In this document: one piece after another, positions 48,002-57,332 of the stretch
Layout: each line of letters starts with the position of its first letter
How positions within the stretch are numbered: position 1 is the first letter of the stretch
Assembly: GCF_016765635.1 (NCBI RefSeq)
Contig: NZ_JAESVD010000004.1
Span: forward strand, 1-64,000
Direction of reading: 5' to 3'
Source of the DNA: Shewanella schlegeliana
GTDB lineage: Bacteria > Pseudomonadota > Gammaproteobacteria > Enterobacterales > Shewanellaceae
DNA: 64,000 nucleotides
Notes under the pieces: model-generated
Database searches by the model: none
What the model was told of the DNA's origin: nothing
The model's input: the letters and a program-made list of their open reading frames with translations, nothing else
Made by a program: the position numbers and the translations under genes

Positions 48002-48031
48002 CCTTAGATGTGACATTTATCACATCTAAGG
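48002..48031. promoter_or_regulatory. CRP-type operator in a perfect extended palindrome
   Basis: TGTGA-CATTTA-TCACA (48009-48024) matches the CRP consensus exactly. It is enclosed by further palindromic arms CCTTAGA / TCTAAGG, giving two 12-bp arms around a 6-bp centre. It lies about 65 bp upstream of a probable start of transcription for the TonB receptor gene, a usual class I activation distance. Confidence 0.85.
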
Positions 48032-48044
48032 ATTTTTACATAGC

Positions 48045-48076
48045 TTTACACTCTATAGTGTAAGCAACTGTATAAA
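48045..48076 (+). promoter_or_regulatory. Probable promoter of the TonB-dependent receptor gene
   Basis: TTTACA (48045-48050) with TGTATA (48069-48074) 18 bp away, or TATAAA at 48071-48076. The elements are imperfect, as expected of a CRP-dependent promoter. This places transcription start near 48080 and gives a leader of about 330 nt. Confidence 0.5.
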
Positions 48077-48411
48077 CGAGAAAAACAAACGCAAACAAAA
48101 CAAACACGCAAACCACAAGCAACAACTAGACCCGCAAAAAAGAACACAAAAAACCACAAGCAATAACAACCAACCAAGCGCAACAACAATTAACCCACGA
48201 ATGTTACCCACCGGTTACGACAATGATAATTAACTGATAAATCACAGCAAAACAGGTAGATAAAACACCTGTAAACAGCTTGTTGCCCCAGTTGCGTGTT
48301 TGTGCTTACATCCCGCTGAAGGACCTCTTTTTATATATATTTGCAACACCTTAAGAAGACGTTACTTAACAAAAACATAAAACAAATAATAAGTTCCAAG
48401 GGAGTAATAAT
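48074..48411 (+). promoter_or_regulatory. Long A/C-rich 5' leader of the receptor gene
   Basis: The first 116 bases (48074-48189) contain only 2 T and 11 G, against 34 C and 69 A, with many CAA, ACA and CCACAAGCAA units (ACCACAAGCAA occurs twice). Such sequence cannot fold on itself. It could load Rho, bind a G/U-rich small RNA or expose the message to Hfq. A hairpin ACAGGT / ACCTGT (48252-48272) follows, then an ordinary stretch to the AGGGAG ribosome binding site. Confidence 0.7.
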
Positions 48412-51135
48412 ATGCAGCTTAACTCAAGATTGGCCAAAGCCGTGCGCTTTGCGTTAGCTACAGGTGCCGCATCAGCAGCGCTTAGCTCGCCAGTTGTTCT
48501 TGCAGCAGATGAAGAGAATGTTGAACGTATCCAAGTAACAGGTTCGCGTATTCAACGCAGTGATATGGAAACAGCCACACCTGTTACCGTATTGAGTGCA
48601 GACGAAATGGCGAAACAGGGTTTCACTAACGTTCAAGATGCATTGGAAAGTTTAACCTCTACAACGGGCGCGATGACAACCCAGTCGGTTCATGGCTTTA
48701 CACCTGCAGCGTCTTCTATCAGCCTTCGTGGCGCTGGCGCAAACCGTACCCTAACTCTGATCAATGGTAAGCGTTTAAACCAATATCCTAAACCTGCTGG
48801 CGGTACAGATAACTTCGTTGATACGGCGAACCTGCCAATGGAAGCTGTACAGCGTATTGAAATCCTACAATCTGGTGGTTCGGCGATTTACGGCGCCGAT
48901 GCTGTTGGTGGTGTAATTAACATCATCTTGAAAAAAGATTTCGAAGGTGTAGCGATTAAATATCGCCATGGCGATACCACAAACGGTGGCGGTGCCAATG
49001 ACCGCGTAGCTCTATCTCTAGGTGCATCATCTGACAGAGGTAACGTATCGACCTTTATTGAGTTCCAAGATACTGAATCTCTAAAAGCAACTGACAGAGA
49101 GAACTTTGGTCTTCACACCGACAATGTACCTCACAGTGACTTTTCAGGGTACAGCTCTTACGGAGCGAGAATTGCCGGTGTCGCTGTAGACGGAGTAACA
49201 CCAACAGGCCAACGTGTACTCACGACTGAGGAATGTGAAGCAGGTGGTTTCCTATGGACTGGCAGTACTTGTGGCTTTGATCGCTCTGCATGGCGCGATC
49301 TACAACCTAAAAGCTCACGCTTCATCAGCTCAACCAACTTCAACTACGAGCTGAATGATGATACTAGCTTTGTGGGCCGTTTAGACTATTCAGAAGCGAA
49401 GTCAGTCACTAACATCGAGCCATCGGCATTCGATGATTACGACATTTCCGTTGATGGCGATCAGCTAACCGTAAGTTACGGTCAAGAAGGTGCTGACAAC
49501 TATATGAGCAAGGTCTTTGCTGATAAGTCGACAGCACTAAATGGTGACTTTGCCAACGCAGAAGACGGCTCATACTACTACGCCCGTCGTTTACACGAGC
49601 TAGGCAACCGTACAACTGAAACCAAGACCCGCAACTACTTCTTCACCGCAGGCCTTGAAGGCTTAATTGCTGACGAATACAACTGGGATGCATCGGTTAA
49701 CTACGGCCGTACCAGCGTCGACGTATTTGGTGGCGGCAACGCGACAGTCGGTGGCATGTTTGACTACATCACAGCTGGCGCAAATGGTAACTCACTACTA
49801 GAAAATATTTCTGCTGAAGATGCTGAAAAAACAGCATACAGCTCATTTGAACGTGCGCAGTCTACACAAAAGAACGTACAGGCTAACATCACTGGCTCAC
49901 TATTTGAGATGGATGCAGGTGATGCCATGTTCGCATTTGGTGGCGAATATACCATTCAAAGCTATGAAACAGATTCAGACTCTGAGTCTAAAAACGGTAA
50001 CATCCTTGGTAAAGGTGGTTCTTCAGGTGCGGGCGAGCGTAAGAACTGGGCTACATATGCAGAGTTAAGCATTCCTGTACTCGATGAACTAACTATTGAT
50101 GCAGCACTGCGTTACGATCACTACGATAACTTCGGTGGCAATCTCTCGCCACAGATCGCGGTTGAATATCGTCCTATGAGAGAGTTACTCGTTCGTGGTT
50201 CTTGGAGCTCTGTATTCCGTGCGCCAGATATGCACCGCGTGTATGGTGACCCGACTAACGGCTTCAACACGGTCATTGACTTCAAGCAATGTCAAGCGAT
50301 GGGCGGAACACCAGGTACTAAATATCCAGATAATAAAACCTTGGATGAGATCTGTAATGAACTGCATATCGATACCACCACAGGTTCAAACAAAGAGTTA
50401 GAAGCTGAAACAGGCTATACAGCTAATCTAGGTGCGGTATGGGGCGGCGATGCGTTCGATGCTTCATTCGATCTTTGGGAGTGGAAACTTGACGACATGG
50501 TGAGTGATATCAGTGCTCAACAAGCGGCTCGTGACTATGAACTCTATGAAGACATGATCACCCGTGATGAAAACGGCACCATTACCCACATCAACGCCGT
50601 TGCGCAAAACCTTGCCTATCAGGAAGTCCGTGGTTTAGATTTGACTGCTGGCTATACTTGGGATCTCAACAGCTTTGGTGAGCTAAAGCTGAACTTTAGC
50701 GGTACATACATTCTTAACTCTGAGTACCAGTTAACAGAGACAGATCCAGTCGAAGATGACATCGAAAACGGTGGCTTGCCTCAGTACCGCGCGAATTTGA
50801 TCCTTGGCTACTTTATTGAAGACTTTGAAGCGACACTCGGTGCTTACCATACTGCTCGTATGCACGGTATTCAATACAAGTCATTCAAAGAAGCCGCTAT
50901 TGAAGCTGGTGAAGAGTTTATCGAAGAAGACCATGAAGTGGCATCACAGACTAAGTGGAACCTAACTGCTGGTTACACCATCTCTGATGCGGTTAAGGTT
51001 AAAGTCGGCGTCATTAACCTATTCGATGCAGGTCCTAATTTCGACCCAACAGCAACATCATGGCCACACTACCCACGTAGCATCTATAACGCACGTGGAC
51101 GCGAGTGGTTTGTTGAAGGTGAAGTTAAGTTCTAA
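48412..51135 (+). CDS. TonB-dependent outer-membrane receptor
   Basis: An outer-membrane transporter of 907 aa. The signal peptide (1-32, ending VVLAA) is followed by a TonB box-like EENVERIQVTGSRI. A plug domain follows (about 45-165, with SISLRGAGANRTLTLINGKR and the IEILQSGGSAIYGADAVGGVINI segment), then a long 22-strand barrel ending in the aromatic-terminated EWFVEGEVKF. Substrate is unknown; members of this kind take up peptides, carbohydrates or siderophores. CRP control suggests an organic carbon or nitrogen source. Next is a YfcC-type carrier on the opposite strand. Confidence 0.9.
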   Translation: MQLNSRLAKAVRFALATGAASAALSSPVVLAADEENVERIQVTGSRIQRSDMETATPVTVLSADEMAKQGFTNVQDALESLTSTTGAMTTQSVHGFTPAASSISLRGAGANRTLTLINGKRLNQYPKPAGGTDNFVDTANLPMEAVQRIEILQSGGSAIYGADAVGGVINIILKKDFEGVAIKYRHGDTTNGGGANDRVALSLGASSDRGNVSTFIEFQDTESLKATDRENFGLHTDNVPHSDFSGYSSYGARIAGVAVDGVTPTGQRVLTTEECEAGGFLWTGSTCGFDRSAWRDLQPKSSRFISSTNFNYELNDDTSFVGRLDYSEAKSVTNIEPSAFDDYDISVDGDQLTVSYGQEGADNYMSKVFADKSTALNGDFANAEDGSYYYARRLHELGNRTTETKTRNYFFTAGLEGLIADEYNWDASVNYGRTSVDVFGGGNATVGGMFDYITAGANGNSLLENISAEDAEKTAYSSFERAQSTQKNVQANITGSLFEMDAGDAMFAFGGEYTIQSYETDSDSESKNGNILGKGGSSGAGERKNWATYAELSIPVLDELTIDAALRYDHYDNFGGNLSPQIAVEYRPMRELLVRGSWSSVFRAPDMHRVYGDPTNGFNTVIDFKQCQAMGGTPGTKYPDNKTLDEICNELHIDTTTGSNKELEAETGYTANLGAVWGGDAFDASFDLWEWKLDDMVSDISAQQAARDYELYEDMITRDENGTITHINAVAQNLAYQEVRGLDLTAGYTWDLNSFGELKLNFSGTYILNSEYQLTETDPVEDDIENGGLPQYRANLILGYFIEDFEATLGAYHTARMHGIQYKSFKEAAIEAGEEFIEEDHEVASQTKWNLTAGYTISDAVKVKVGVINLFDAGPNFDPTATSWPHYPRSIYNARGREWFVEGEVKF

Positions 51136-51151
51136 ACTTTGTTAAGGCATT

Positions 51152-51181
51152 AAAAACGGCATCCTAGGATGCCGTTTTTTT
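51152..51181. terminator. Rho-independent terminator between the receptor and YfcC-like genes
   Basis: AAAAACGGCATCC / GGATGCCGTTTTT hairpin with a T-run on both strands. The two convergent genes share it. Confidence 0.9.
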
Positions 51182-51207
51182 ATGAGTAAAATGCGTCAAT
51201 TCAGTTA

Positions 51208-52752
51208 TCAACTAAAGCCCATATAGTGAGCGCCAATCACAATTACACTGGAAGTCACAAACAGTGCCAGCATAAAACGCCAGATAAACTTAAGCCATTG
51301 GCCCCAATCGACGCGGCACACGCCTAATGTCGCCATCAAGGACGCCGAAGTTGGCACCAATATATTGGTAAAGCCATCGCCCAACTGAAAGGCTAACACT
51401 GCGACTTGACGAGTAACGCCGACAAGATCTGCTAATGGTGCCATTAACGGCATAGTGAGCGCGGCTTGTCCTGAACCGGAGGTGACAAAGAAGTTAAATA
51501 CCGACTGAAACAGGTACATAAACCAGGCGGACATCACGCTAGGAAGCTGACCGATAAACTCCCCAGCCTTACTCAGTATGGTATTGAGTACACTTGGCGT
51601 TGCGGCATCACCACCACCTAACAATAACAAAATGCCCGATGCACAGCCTACAAGAACTGCGGGTTCAAGCATGGTCGCAGCGCCCTGCTTAAAACTCACA
51701 GCGACGGTATTAACGTTCATCTTATTGAGTTTAAAGACCACGCCGATAATGCCAACGACAATTCCCATAGTGAAGAACTGGCTGGCGATCTCTGGGATAA
51801 ACCACGCTTTAACGATCACGCCCCAGATGATCCATGCAACGGTTGCGAAGATAGTAAGTAATACCAAGATATCACCGAGGTTGAAACGGCTTTCGAGTTT
51901 GGATTCTTTTAGGTTGTCTCTAAAATAACTATCACTTTGGTAACTAAAAGAGTGCGTTGGAACTGCTTTCACTTTAGCAGCATAACGCATAGTGAAAATA
52001 AGCCCCATCAGGGTAAAGGCCGACCACATCACAAAACGCATGCCAGAGCCCGATAACACAGGTACACCTGCAATGCCTTGAGCGATAGCCACGCTAAAAG
52101 GATTCATCCAAGATGACGCGAAACCAATTTGGGTCGCCACATAGGTCACCATCACAGTAGTAATGCCATCATAACCTAAACGGATCATCAGCGGGCAGAT
52201 GATAATGGCAAACGCAATCGCCTCCTCCCCCATGCCAAAGACCGCGCCACCAAGGGAGAAGAGTATGAAAATCACGGGAATAAACAGCGCCTCATTGCCA
52301 CGAGTACGATCGATAAGCTTTAAAATGCCGTTATCTATGGTACCTGTCGCCATCACAATCCCAAAGGCACCACCTATCACTAACATAAACATGATTACGC
52401 CAATGGCGCTGCCCCATTTAGAACCGGAAACCAAGCCTTCAAAGGCAAAGTTAAAGAAGCCCGTTCCGCCATGACCTTCAAATAACGCTACAGGGTTTAA
52501 AATCGGCTCGCCGTTATCATCGACTTCATAGGCAAAGGAGTCGGGGTCGATAACACTTCGACTCTTTTCAACCCCATCAACGACGTAGCTTACGTCTTGA
52601 GTTTGAAACGAGCCAATAGGAACAAAGTAGGTAAGGATTGCCGCAGCGATTGCGACGAAGAAGATTATGACTAAAGTATCGGGCATTTTCCACGTTACTT
52701 TTTTAGTAACCGCCTGATTATCTAATGTATTAGAACAGCTAACAGGGTCCAT
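51208..52752 (-). CDS. YfcC-family membrane carrier (basic amino acid antiporter-like)
   Basis: An inner-membrane transporter of 514 aa with about 12 membrane segments. TLVIIFFVAIAAAILTYFVPIGSF opens TM1 and is typical of YfcC-family proteins, distant relatives of ArcD/DcuC-type carriers. Between TM1 and TM2 there is a periplasmic loop of about 55 residues. The substrate is not established; amino acid or dipeptide transport is usually proposed. Convergent with the TonB receptor gene, so the two might act on related nutrients, but this is only a positional hint. Confidence 0.8.
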   Translation of the reverse strand: MDPVSCSNTLDNQAVTKKVTWKMPDTLVIIFFVAIAAAILTYFVPIGSFQTQDVSYVVDGVEKSRSVIDPDSFAYEVDDNGEPILNPVALFEGHGGTGFFNFAFEGLVSGSKWGSAIGVIMFMLVIGGAFGIVMATGTIDNGILKLIDRTRGNEALFIPVIFILFSLGGAVFGMGEEAIAFAIIICPLMIRLGYDGITTVMVTYVATQIGFASSWMNPFSVAIAQGIAGVPVLSGSGMRFVMWSAFTLMGLIFTMRYAAKVKAVPTHSFSYQSDSYFRDNLKESKLESRFNLGDILVLLTIFATVAWIIWGVIVKAWFIPEIASQFFTMGIVVGIIGVVFKLNKMNVNTVAVSFKQGAATMLEPAVLVGCASGILLLLGGGDAATPSVLNTILSKAGEFIGQLPSVMSAWFMYLFQSVFNFFVTSGSGQAALTMPLMAPLADLVGVTRQVAVLAFQLGDGFTNILVPTSASLMATLGVCRVDWGQWLKFIWRFMLALFVTSSVIVIGAHYMGFS

Positions 52753-52831
52753 TTTGCCACCATTTTATTATTATATGGCGGCAAATATAAACCAATGGCT
52801 AACGATTAGCCAGCCAAGTTCACCATCTCTA

Positions 52832-54274
52832 TTAACGACTCACAACAGAGCGTTTAACAAAGGCTTTGCTAATTAAGTGACTTATCACCATCATCAGCAA
52901 CGAAAAGAGCAATGCAGGTACAACTGGATGAATATTCAACGTCAGCGGAGAATGTAGCTGTAGAGCTAAATAGCTAAGCATACCGCTACACATGGCGATT
53001 AGAGCCGTATGCCCATTTACACTTGGCCAAAATAAACCTGCAATGATAGGCCATAAGAATACCGCTTGTAGCGCACCAAAAGCCGCGAGGTTAATCCAAA
53101 CAATCATATCTGGCGGCTTAACAGCCCAAAAGCAGGCTAAAGCCGTAATAAGTACCATCACCACCTGCGTCATACGCACTTGGGCTGTCGCACTCATTGC
53201 GGGCCTTGTTTTTACAACACCATCACGGACAATGCTGACAGCTGATTGCAGCAGCATCGAATCTACCGATGACATTACCGCAGCAATAGGCGCTGCCAGT
53301 AAGATCCCCGCCCAGAATGGGGTCATTAATTGTGCAATGAGGGTCGGCATGATCTGATCGGGCACGGTCAGATTTGGAAACAGCGCACGACCAAGAAAAC
53401 CACAAAAATGGGGGATAAGTGTCATCAAGAAACAGATTATCGTGCCCCAAAGCATACCGCGCTTTAGCGACTGTGGATCTTTAACAGCAAGCAGCCTCAC
53501 AATAGTATGAGGTAAACCCATGGTGCCAAAACAGATCAATACCCAAAACGACAACATCATAGGCCAGCCTAAAAAGTTATCCACCCCATGTGGGCTAAGT
53601 AGTTGCGGCGTTTTAACGGTTTCCATCGCGAGTTGTGAACTTAGCTCTGGCTGACTTAATAGGACAAGCAACAAGATAATGAGTCCAAGCAGCATCACCA
53701 TGCCTTGAAGCGCATCAGTGAGGACTACCGCCCTAAATCCCCCTGTTAAGGTATAGGCTAAGACCGTTAGGACAAATACCCCTAAACCTAACTCATAGCT
53801 AATCCCCGTGACGCCAGATAACAAGCGTGCTCCACCAATAAACTGTACTGAGATCATAGCGACAAAACCAACAACCAAGCTCAGCATCGCAATCGTACTC
53901 AACCAGTTGTTGCTATATCGCTCGTCCAGCCATTCGATAATGGTGCTGTACTGCTTTTTTTGTGCAAGAAATTTAGGCCCTAAAACCCCTAAGGTCAGAA
54001 TAACCACTGGGACCTGAATAACGGCTAGCCAAACCCAAGCTAACCCAAATTTATATGCCGCGCCTGGCCCACCAATAAATGAGCCTGCACTGGTATAGGT
54101 AGCAACTAAGGTTAATGCAAGCAGTGGCCCACTAAGAAAAGCCCCGCCGATGAAAAAACGCTTGGCTTTATCATCACAAAACTGCTGAGACTGTTTAGAT
54201 TGACGCGCACTCCATACTCGAGTGATCACCAAGCTTAACGCAAGATAAATTAACACCGGAAATAAACTAGTCAT
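52832..54274 (-). CDS. panF: Sodium/pantothenate symporter
   Basis: An SSS-family inner-membrane carrier of 480 aa from the ATG at 54274 (MTSLFPVL), with 13 hydrophobic segments. A GGxFLSGPLLALTLVATYTSAGSFIGGPGAAYKFGLAWVWLA block (about 45-90) is highly typical of PanF. It imports pantothenate for coenzyme A synthesis. The chosen start overlaps the end of yhdT by 8 bp, giving translational coupling; the frame runs seven codons further upstream. Gene order yhdT-panF is the same as in E. coli. Confidence 0.93.
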   Translation of the reverse strand: MTSLFPVLIYLALSLVITRVWSARQSKQSQQFCDDKAKRFFIGGAFLSGPLLALTLVATYTSAGSFIGGPGAAYKFGLAWVWLAVIQVPVVILTLGVLGPKFLAQKKQYSTIIEWLDERYSNNWLSTIAMLSLVVGFVAMISVQFIGGARLLSGVTGISYELGLGVFVLTVLAYTLTGGFRAVVLTDALQGMVMLLGLIILLLVLLSQPELSSQLAMETVKTPQLLSPHGVDNFLGWPMMLSFWVLICFGTMGLPHTIVRLLAVKDPQSLKRGMLWGTIICFLMTLIPHFCGFLGRALFPNLTVPDQIMPTLIAQLMTPFWAGILLAAPIAAVMSSVDSMLLQSAVSIVRDGVVKTRPAMSATAQVRMTQVVMVLITALACFWAVKPPDMIVWINLAAFGALQAVFLWPIIAGLFWPSVNGHTALIAMCSGMLSYLALQLHSPLTLNIHPVVPALLFSLLMMVISHLISKAFVKRSVVSR

Positions 54275-54479
54275 TATGTTCTGCCGCCGTTCCAAAAAAC
54301 CGAGTCAGTATCAAGCTAAGACTCACTATCAGTAACAGAGGGGCACCGATACATGAAAACCAAAACCACAGAGGTAAACCATACCAGTTCCCAAGTTCAC
54401 TGAGCCACAATGGACCGAAGCACCACAGAGAAAAGTAACTCAGCGTGAGTATTAATGAGGTTTTGGTAAGCAAACTCAT
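54267..54479 (-). CDS. yhdT: DUF997 membrane protein YhdT
   Basis: A 70-aa inner-membrane protein with two hydrophobic helices (about 7-28 and 38-62) joined by WLSELGNWYGLPLWFW, the usual form of YhdT/DUF997. It is encoded directly before panF in many gammaproteobacteria and probably forms a complex with it. Its stop overlaps the panF start by 8 bp. Its function has not been shown. Confidence 0.9.
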   Translation of the reverse strand: MSLLTKTSLILTLSYFSLWCFGPLWLSELGNWYGLPLWFWFSCIGAPLLLIVSLSLILTRFFGTAAEHND

Positions 54480-54893
54480 AAGTGTGAAGGCCGCAGATAA
54501 GAAATTTTTAAGCGCGCAATTTTAATCAATAATGACGCTGGATGCTAGACGCAGCTTAAGAAGCAAGGTGCATAAACATGAATTAGAAATTGAAATAGTG
54601 CAGATATATTTGCATAGGGTCTCGATTATCAAGCAAATTCGTCAACTTGGTTGATGCCAGCTATAAAAGGTAAAGTTTGTAACCATCAGATAAGCCAAGG
54701 AAAAAGCTTAAAACAAACTTAAATCCACCTCCATATACCTAAAAAGGGTGAGATCCCTCTAACTTCTACTACGACAAAGCATAGCCCTACTTGTTACGCC
54801 TCTATACACACTTTAAAATCGACACTCGAACCATCAATTTTATTGATAGTTTCAGTTATCGTTATTTTCATATAGGGAAGCCGCAGGTAACAG
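54480..54893. promoter_or_regulatory. Divergent intergenic region between yhdT-panF and the LysR gene
   Basis: About 414 bp without an evident gene. It contains ATCAAT-TTT-ATTGAT (54833-54847), a perfect palindrome of the T-N11-A type bound by LysR proteins, 47 bp before the LysR start. There is also an imperfect TGCAGATATATTTGCA inverted repeat (54599-54614) nearer yhdT. Confidence 0.6.
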
Positions 54894-55799
54894 ATGAAGT
54901 ATTCACTTAAGCAAATCACCGTTTTTGACGCCGTAGCGAGTCTAGAAAGTGTCAGTGCTGCAGCTAGAAAATTATCGATGACTCAATCAGCAGTCAGTAT
55001 GTCACTAGCACAATTGGAAAATCTGCTAGGGCGTCCGCTTTTTATCCGTCAAGGAAACCGATTAACATTAAGCCATTGGGGGAACTGGTTACGCCCCAAA
55101 GCAAGACGCTTGCTGCAAGAAGCGCAACATATTGAATTTGGCCTTCATGAACAACACCTTATCAGTGGTCAATTCCGATTGTGCTCGAGCCAGACCGCTG
55201 CAGAACATTTGATCCCTGAACTCATCAGTAAAATTGATACTGATTTTCCCGAGCTAAGAATCGATCTCTCAGTAGAAAATACCGAGAATGTGATTGAAGG
55301 CTTACTCAACTATGAGTTTGATCTTGGGATAATTGAGGGGCGAAACGATGATTCAAGATTACATAAAGAGAGATGGATTGATGACCATCTCGTTATCATT
55401 TCATCTCCCAATCACCCCTATGCAAAATATGAAAGCGCCAGCTTATCTCAACTTGAACAAGCCAAATGGGTTTTACGAGAACAGGGTGCCGGAACAAGAA
55501 GAATATTCGAGGGGGCAATTCATGGCATTATCGAAAAGCTTAATGTGTGGAAGGAATACGAGCAGGTGCCTGTCTTAAAAGCTTTAGTCAAAAATGGGCA
55601 GTACATTAGTAGCCTACCCTATCTGGATGTGGAGAAGGATGTTGCTAATGGTGAGTTGGTTATTCTTGCTACCCCTCAAATTAATATGCAGCGCCATCTT
55701 TCGTTCATTTGGCGTGCAGACTCTGGTGATAATCCCTTACGGGACTGTATTATCACAGAGGCCAAAAGATTAAGCCGGATGCGACAGGTAAAAAGCTAG
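54894..55799 (+). CDS. LysR-family transcriptional regulator
   Basis: A 301-aa LysR regulator. The helix-turn-helix is at about 18-45 (SVSAAARKLSMTQSAVSMSLAQLENLLGRPLF) and the C-terminal effector-binding domain at about 92-295. Divergent from yhdT-panF with a T-N11-A palindrome in front of it, so autoregulation is likely; a target among neighbouring genes is not evident. Its closest annotated relatives include regulators of sulfur and nitrogen genes, but no effector can be read from sequence. Confidence 0.88.
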   Translation: MKYSLKQITVFDAVASLESVSAAARKLSMTQSAVSMSLAQLENLLGRPLFIRQGNRLTLSHWGNWLRPKARRLLQEAQHIEFGLHEQHLISGQFRLCSSQTAAEHLIPELISKIDTDFPELRIDLSVENTENVIEGLLNYEFDLGIIEGRNDDSRLHKERWIDDHLVIISSPNHPYAKYESASLSQLEQAKWVLREQGAGTRRIFEGAIHGIIEKLNVWKEYEQVPVLKALVKNGQYISSLPYLDVEKDVANGELVILATPQINMQRHLSFIWRADSGDNPLRDCIITEAKRLSRMRQVKS

Positions 55800-55807
55800 T
55801 AAGATAA

Positions 55808-55833
55808 AAAACGGGACGATATCGTCCCGTTTA
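55808..55833. terminator. Shared terminator of the LysR and formate-channel genes
   Basis: AAACGGGACGAT / ATCGTCCCGTTT is a perfect 12-bp arm pair with flanking A and T runs, acting on both convergent genes. Confidence 0.9.
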
Positions 55834-55850
55834 GCATCATTAAGTGAAAT

Positions 55851-57332
55851 CTACACTCTATAAATATCACACACCCTTTTGGCTATCGCTTCTCGCGTGA
55901 TCACTCCACACAGTAGCCCGTTTTCCAAAACTGGGAACACACTTGGTTTATCCGCCGATGCGTTGCGTAATCGCTCTTCATAACTCTTAAAGGTATTACC
56001 CATTAAGATCCCATACTCATTTACTGGGAATAACTTATTACGATCAACGACCATTAACTCAATCAACTCTGCGACCGAGTCTTGTGGTGACAGCGTCATG
56101 ACCTCGGTTTGCATTAGATCACTAACCTTGTATGACACTCCTCTGGCAAACTCCTCAGACCAAAGGCTGCGCAGTAGATCTTGTTGTGAGATAAAACCAA
56201 GCAAACGTTTACTTTCGTCGAGAACGGGTGCACTTCGGCAATCATTATCAGCAAGTAAGCTCAAGGCGGCATATACAGATAATTCTGAAGAGATCGTCAA
56301 CGGAGTGGTGTCCATAAGGTCTTTTACAGATAGTTTCTTAATTATTTTAGGCATTTTAATGAGTACTCCAGAAGTAGGGATTTGATGTATTTGGGCAGAT
56401 GTTTCAAATTGTGGTGTGCTATGAACTAAGGAAGCTTTAACGCTTTGGTCCGACTTTTCGATAAGCCAGTAACCTAAGCCAACAAAAACGCCACCACCGA
56501 CGATATTTCCTAAGGTTACGGGAATGAGATTACTGAAAATAAAATTGCTAAGAGTCAGGTCGGCAAAGCTATCGCGACTGATGTTCAGGGCTTCAAACCA
56601 AGCCGGATCGGCAAACTGGTGTATGGTGATCCCTAAAGGCACCATAAACAGGTTTGCAATACTGTGCTCAAAACCGCTGCTAACGAACATGGCAACAGGC
56701 AGCATGAGTAGGATCGCCTTAGTGAGAGCGTCACGACTGGCAAAAGTCATCCACACCCCTAAACAAACCAACATATTGCACAATATGCCAAGAACGAAGG
56801 CCTGCCCCCAGCTGTGGTGCAGCTTATGTTGGGCAATTTGTAACGCATTTAATCCCCAAAGCCCTCCATCAAGTTCATGCATTCGAGCTGACATAATCAA
56901 AGTCAACATGATCACGGCCCCGATTAGGTTTCCTAGGTAGACTCGACCCCAACATTTAATGAGTTCAGCAGTAGTAACAAGCTTCTGAGCCCAGGCAACG
57001 CTACTCAGAACCGTACTGGTAAAGAGTTCACCACCACAGATCACCACTAACATCAGGCCTAAACTAAATGCTAACCCCCCGGCAAGACGAACTAATCCCC
57101 ATGCTCCATCACTTCCAGTTGTCACTGTGATATAAAAAACAAACGCCAGTGCAATAAAAGCACCAGCAAAGGCTGCTAAACCGAACGACTGCCATGCAGA
57201 CTTAACCACCTTAGCCTTGCCATAATGCTCAGCCTGTTGGTATAGACTCAATAATTCTGGCTTGGGAATCTCAACACTTTGTCGTATTGGGTTAACTAAT
57301 ATCGGCGCTTCTACCGCATGATTAGAAGACAT
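55851..57332 (-). CDS. Formate/nitrite channel (FNT) fused to a CBS-domain pair
   Basis: A 493-aa inner-membrane protein. Residues about 30-290 form a six-segment FNT channel with CGGELFTS (99-106) and the pore histidine His223 (GFEHSIANLFM), as in FocA. Residues 330-490 form a pair of CBS domains (first motif VKDLMDTTPLTIS, second VSDLMQTEVMTLS). Classical FocA ends at about 285 aa, so the tail is an addition. CBS pairs usually bind adenine nucleotides, suggesting energy-sensitive gating of formate export. It is divergent from the DUF3360-pflB-pflA block. Confidence 0.9.
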   Translation of the reverse strand: MSSNHAVEAPILVNPIRQSVEIPKPELLSLYQQAEHYGKAKVVKSAWQSFGLAAFAGAFIALAFVFYITVTTGSDGAWGLVRLAGGLAFSLGLMLVVICGGELFTSTVLSSVAWAQKLVTTAELIKCWGRVYLGNLIGAVIMLTLIMSARMHELDGGLWGLNALQIAQHKLHHSWGQAFVLGILCNMLVCLGVWMTFASRDALTKAILLMLPVAMFVSSGFEHSIANLFMVPLGITIHQFADPAWFEALNISRDSFADLTLSNFIFSNLIPVTLGNIVGGGVFVGLGYWLIEKSDQSVKASLVHSTPQFETSAQIHQIPTSGVLIKMPKIIKKLSVKDLMDTTPLTISSELSVYAALSLLADNDCRSAPVLDESKRLLGFISQQDLLRSLWSEEFARGVSYKVSDLMQTEVMTLSPQDSVAELIELMVVDRNKLFPVNEYGILMGNTFKSYEERLRNASADKPSVFPVLENGLLCGVITREAIAKRVCDIYRV

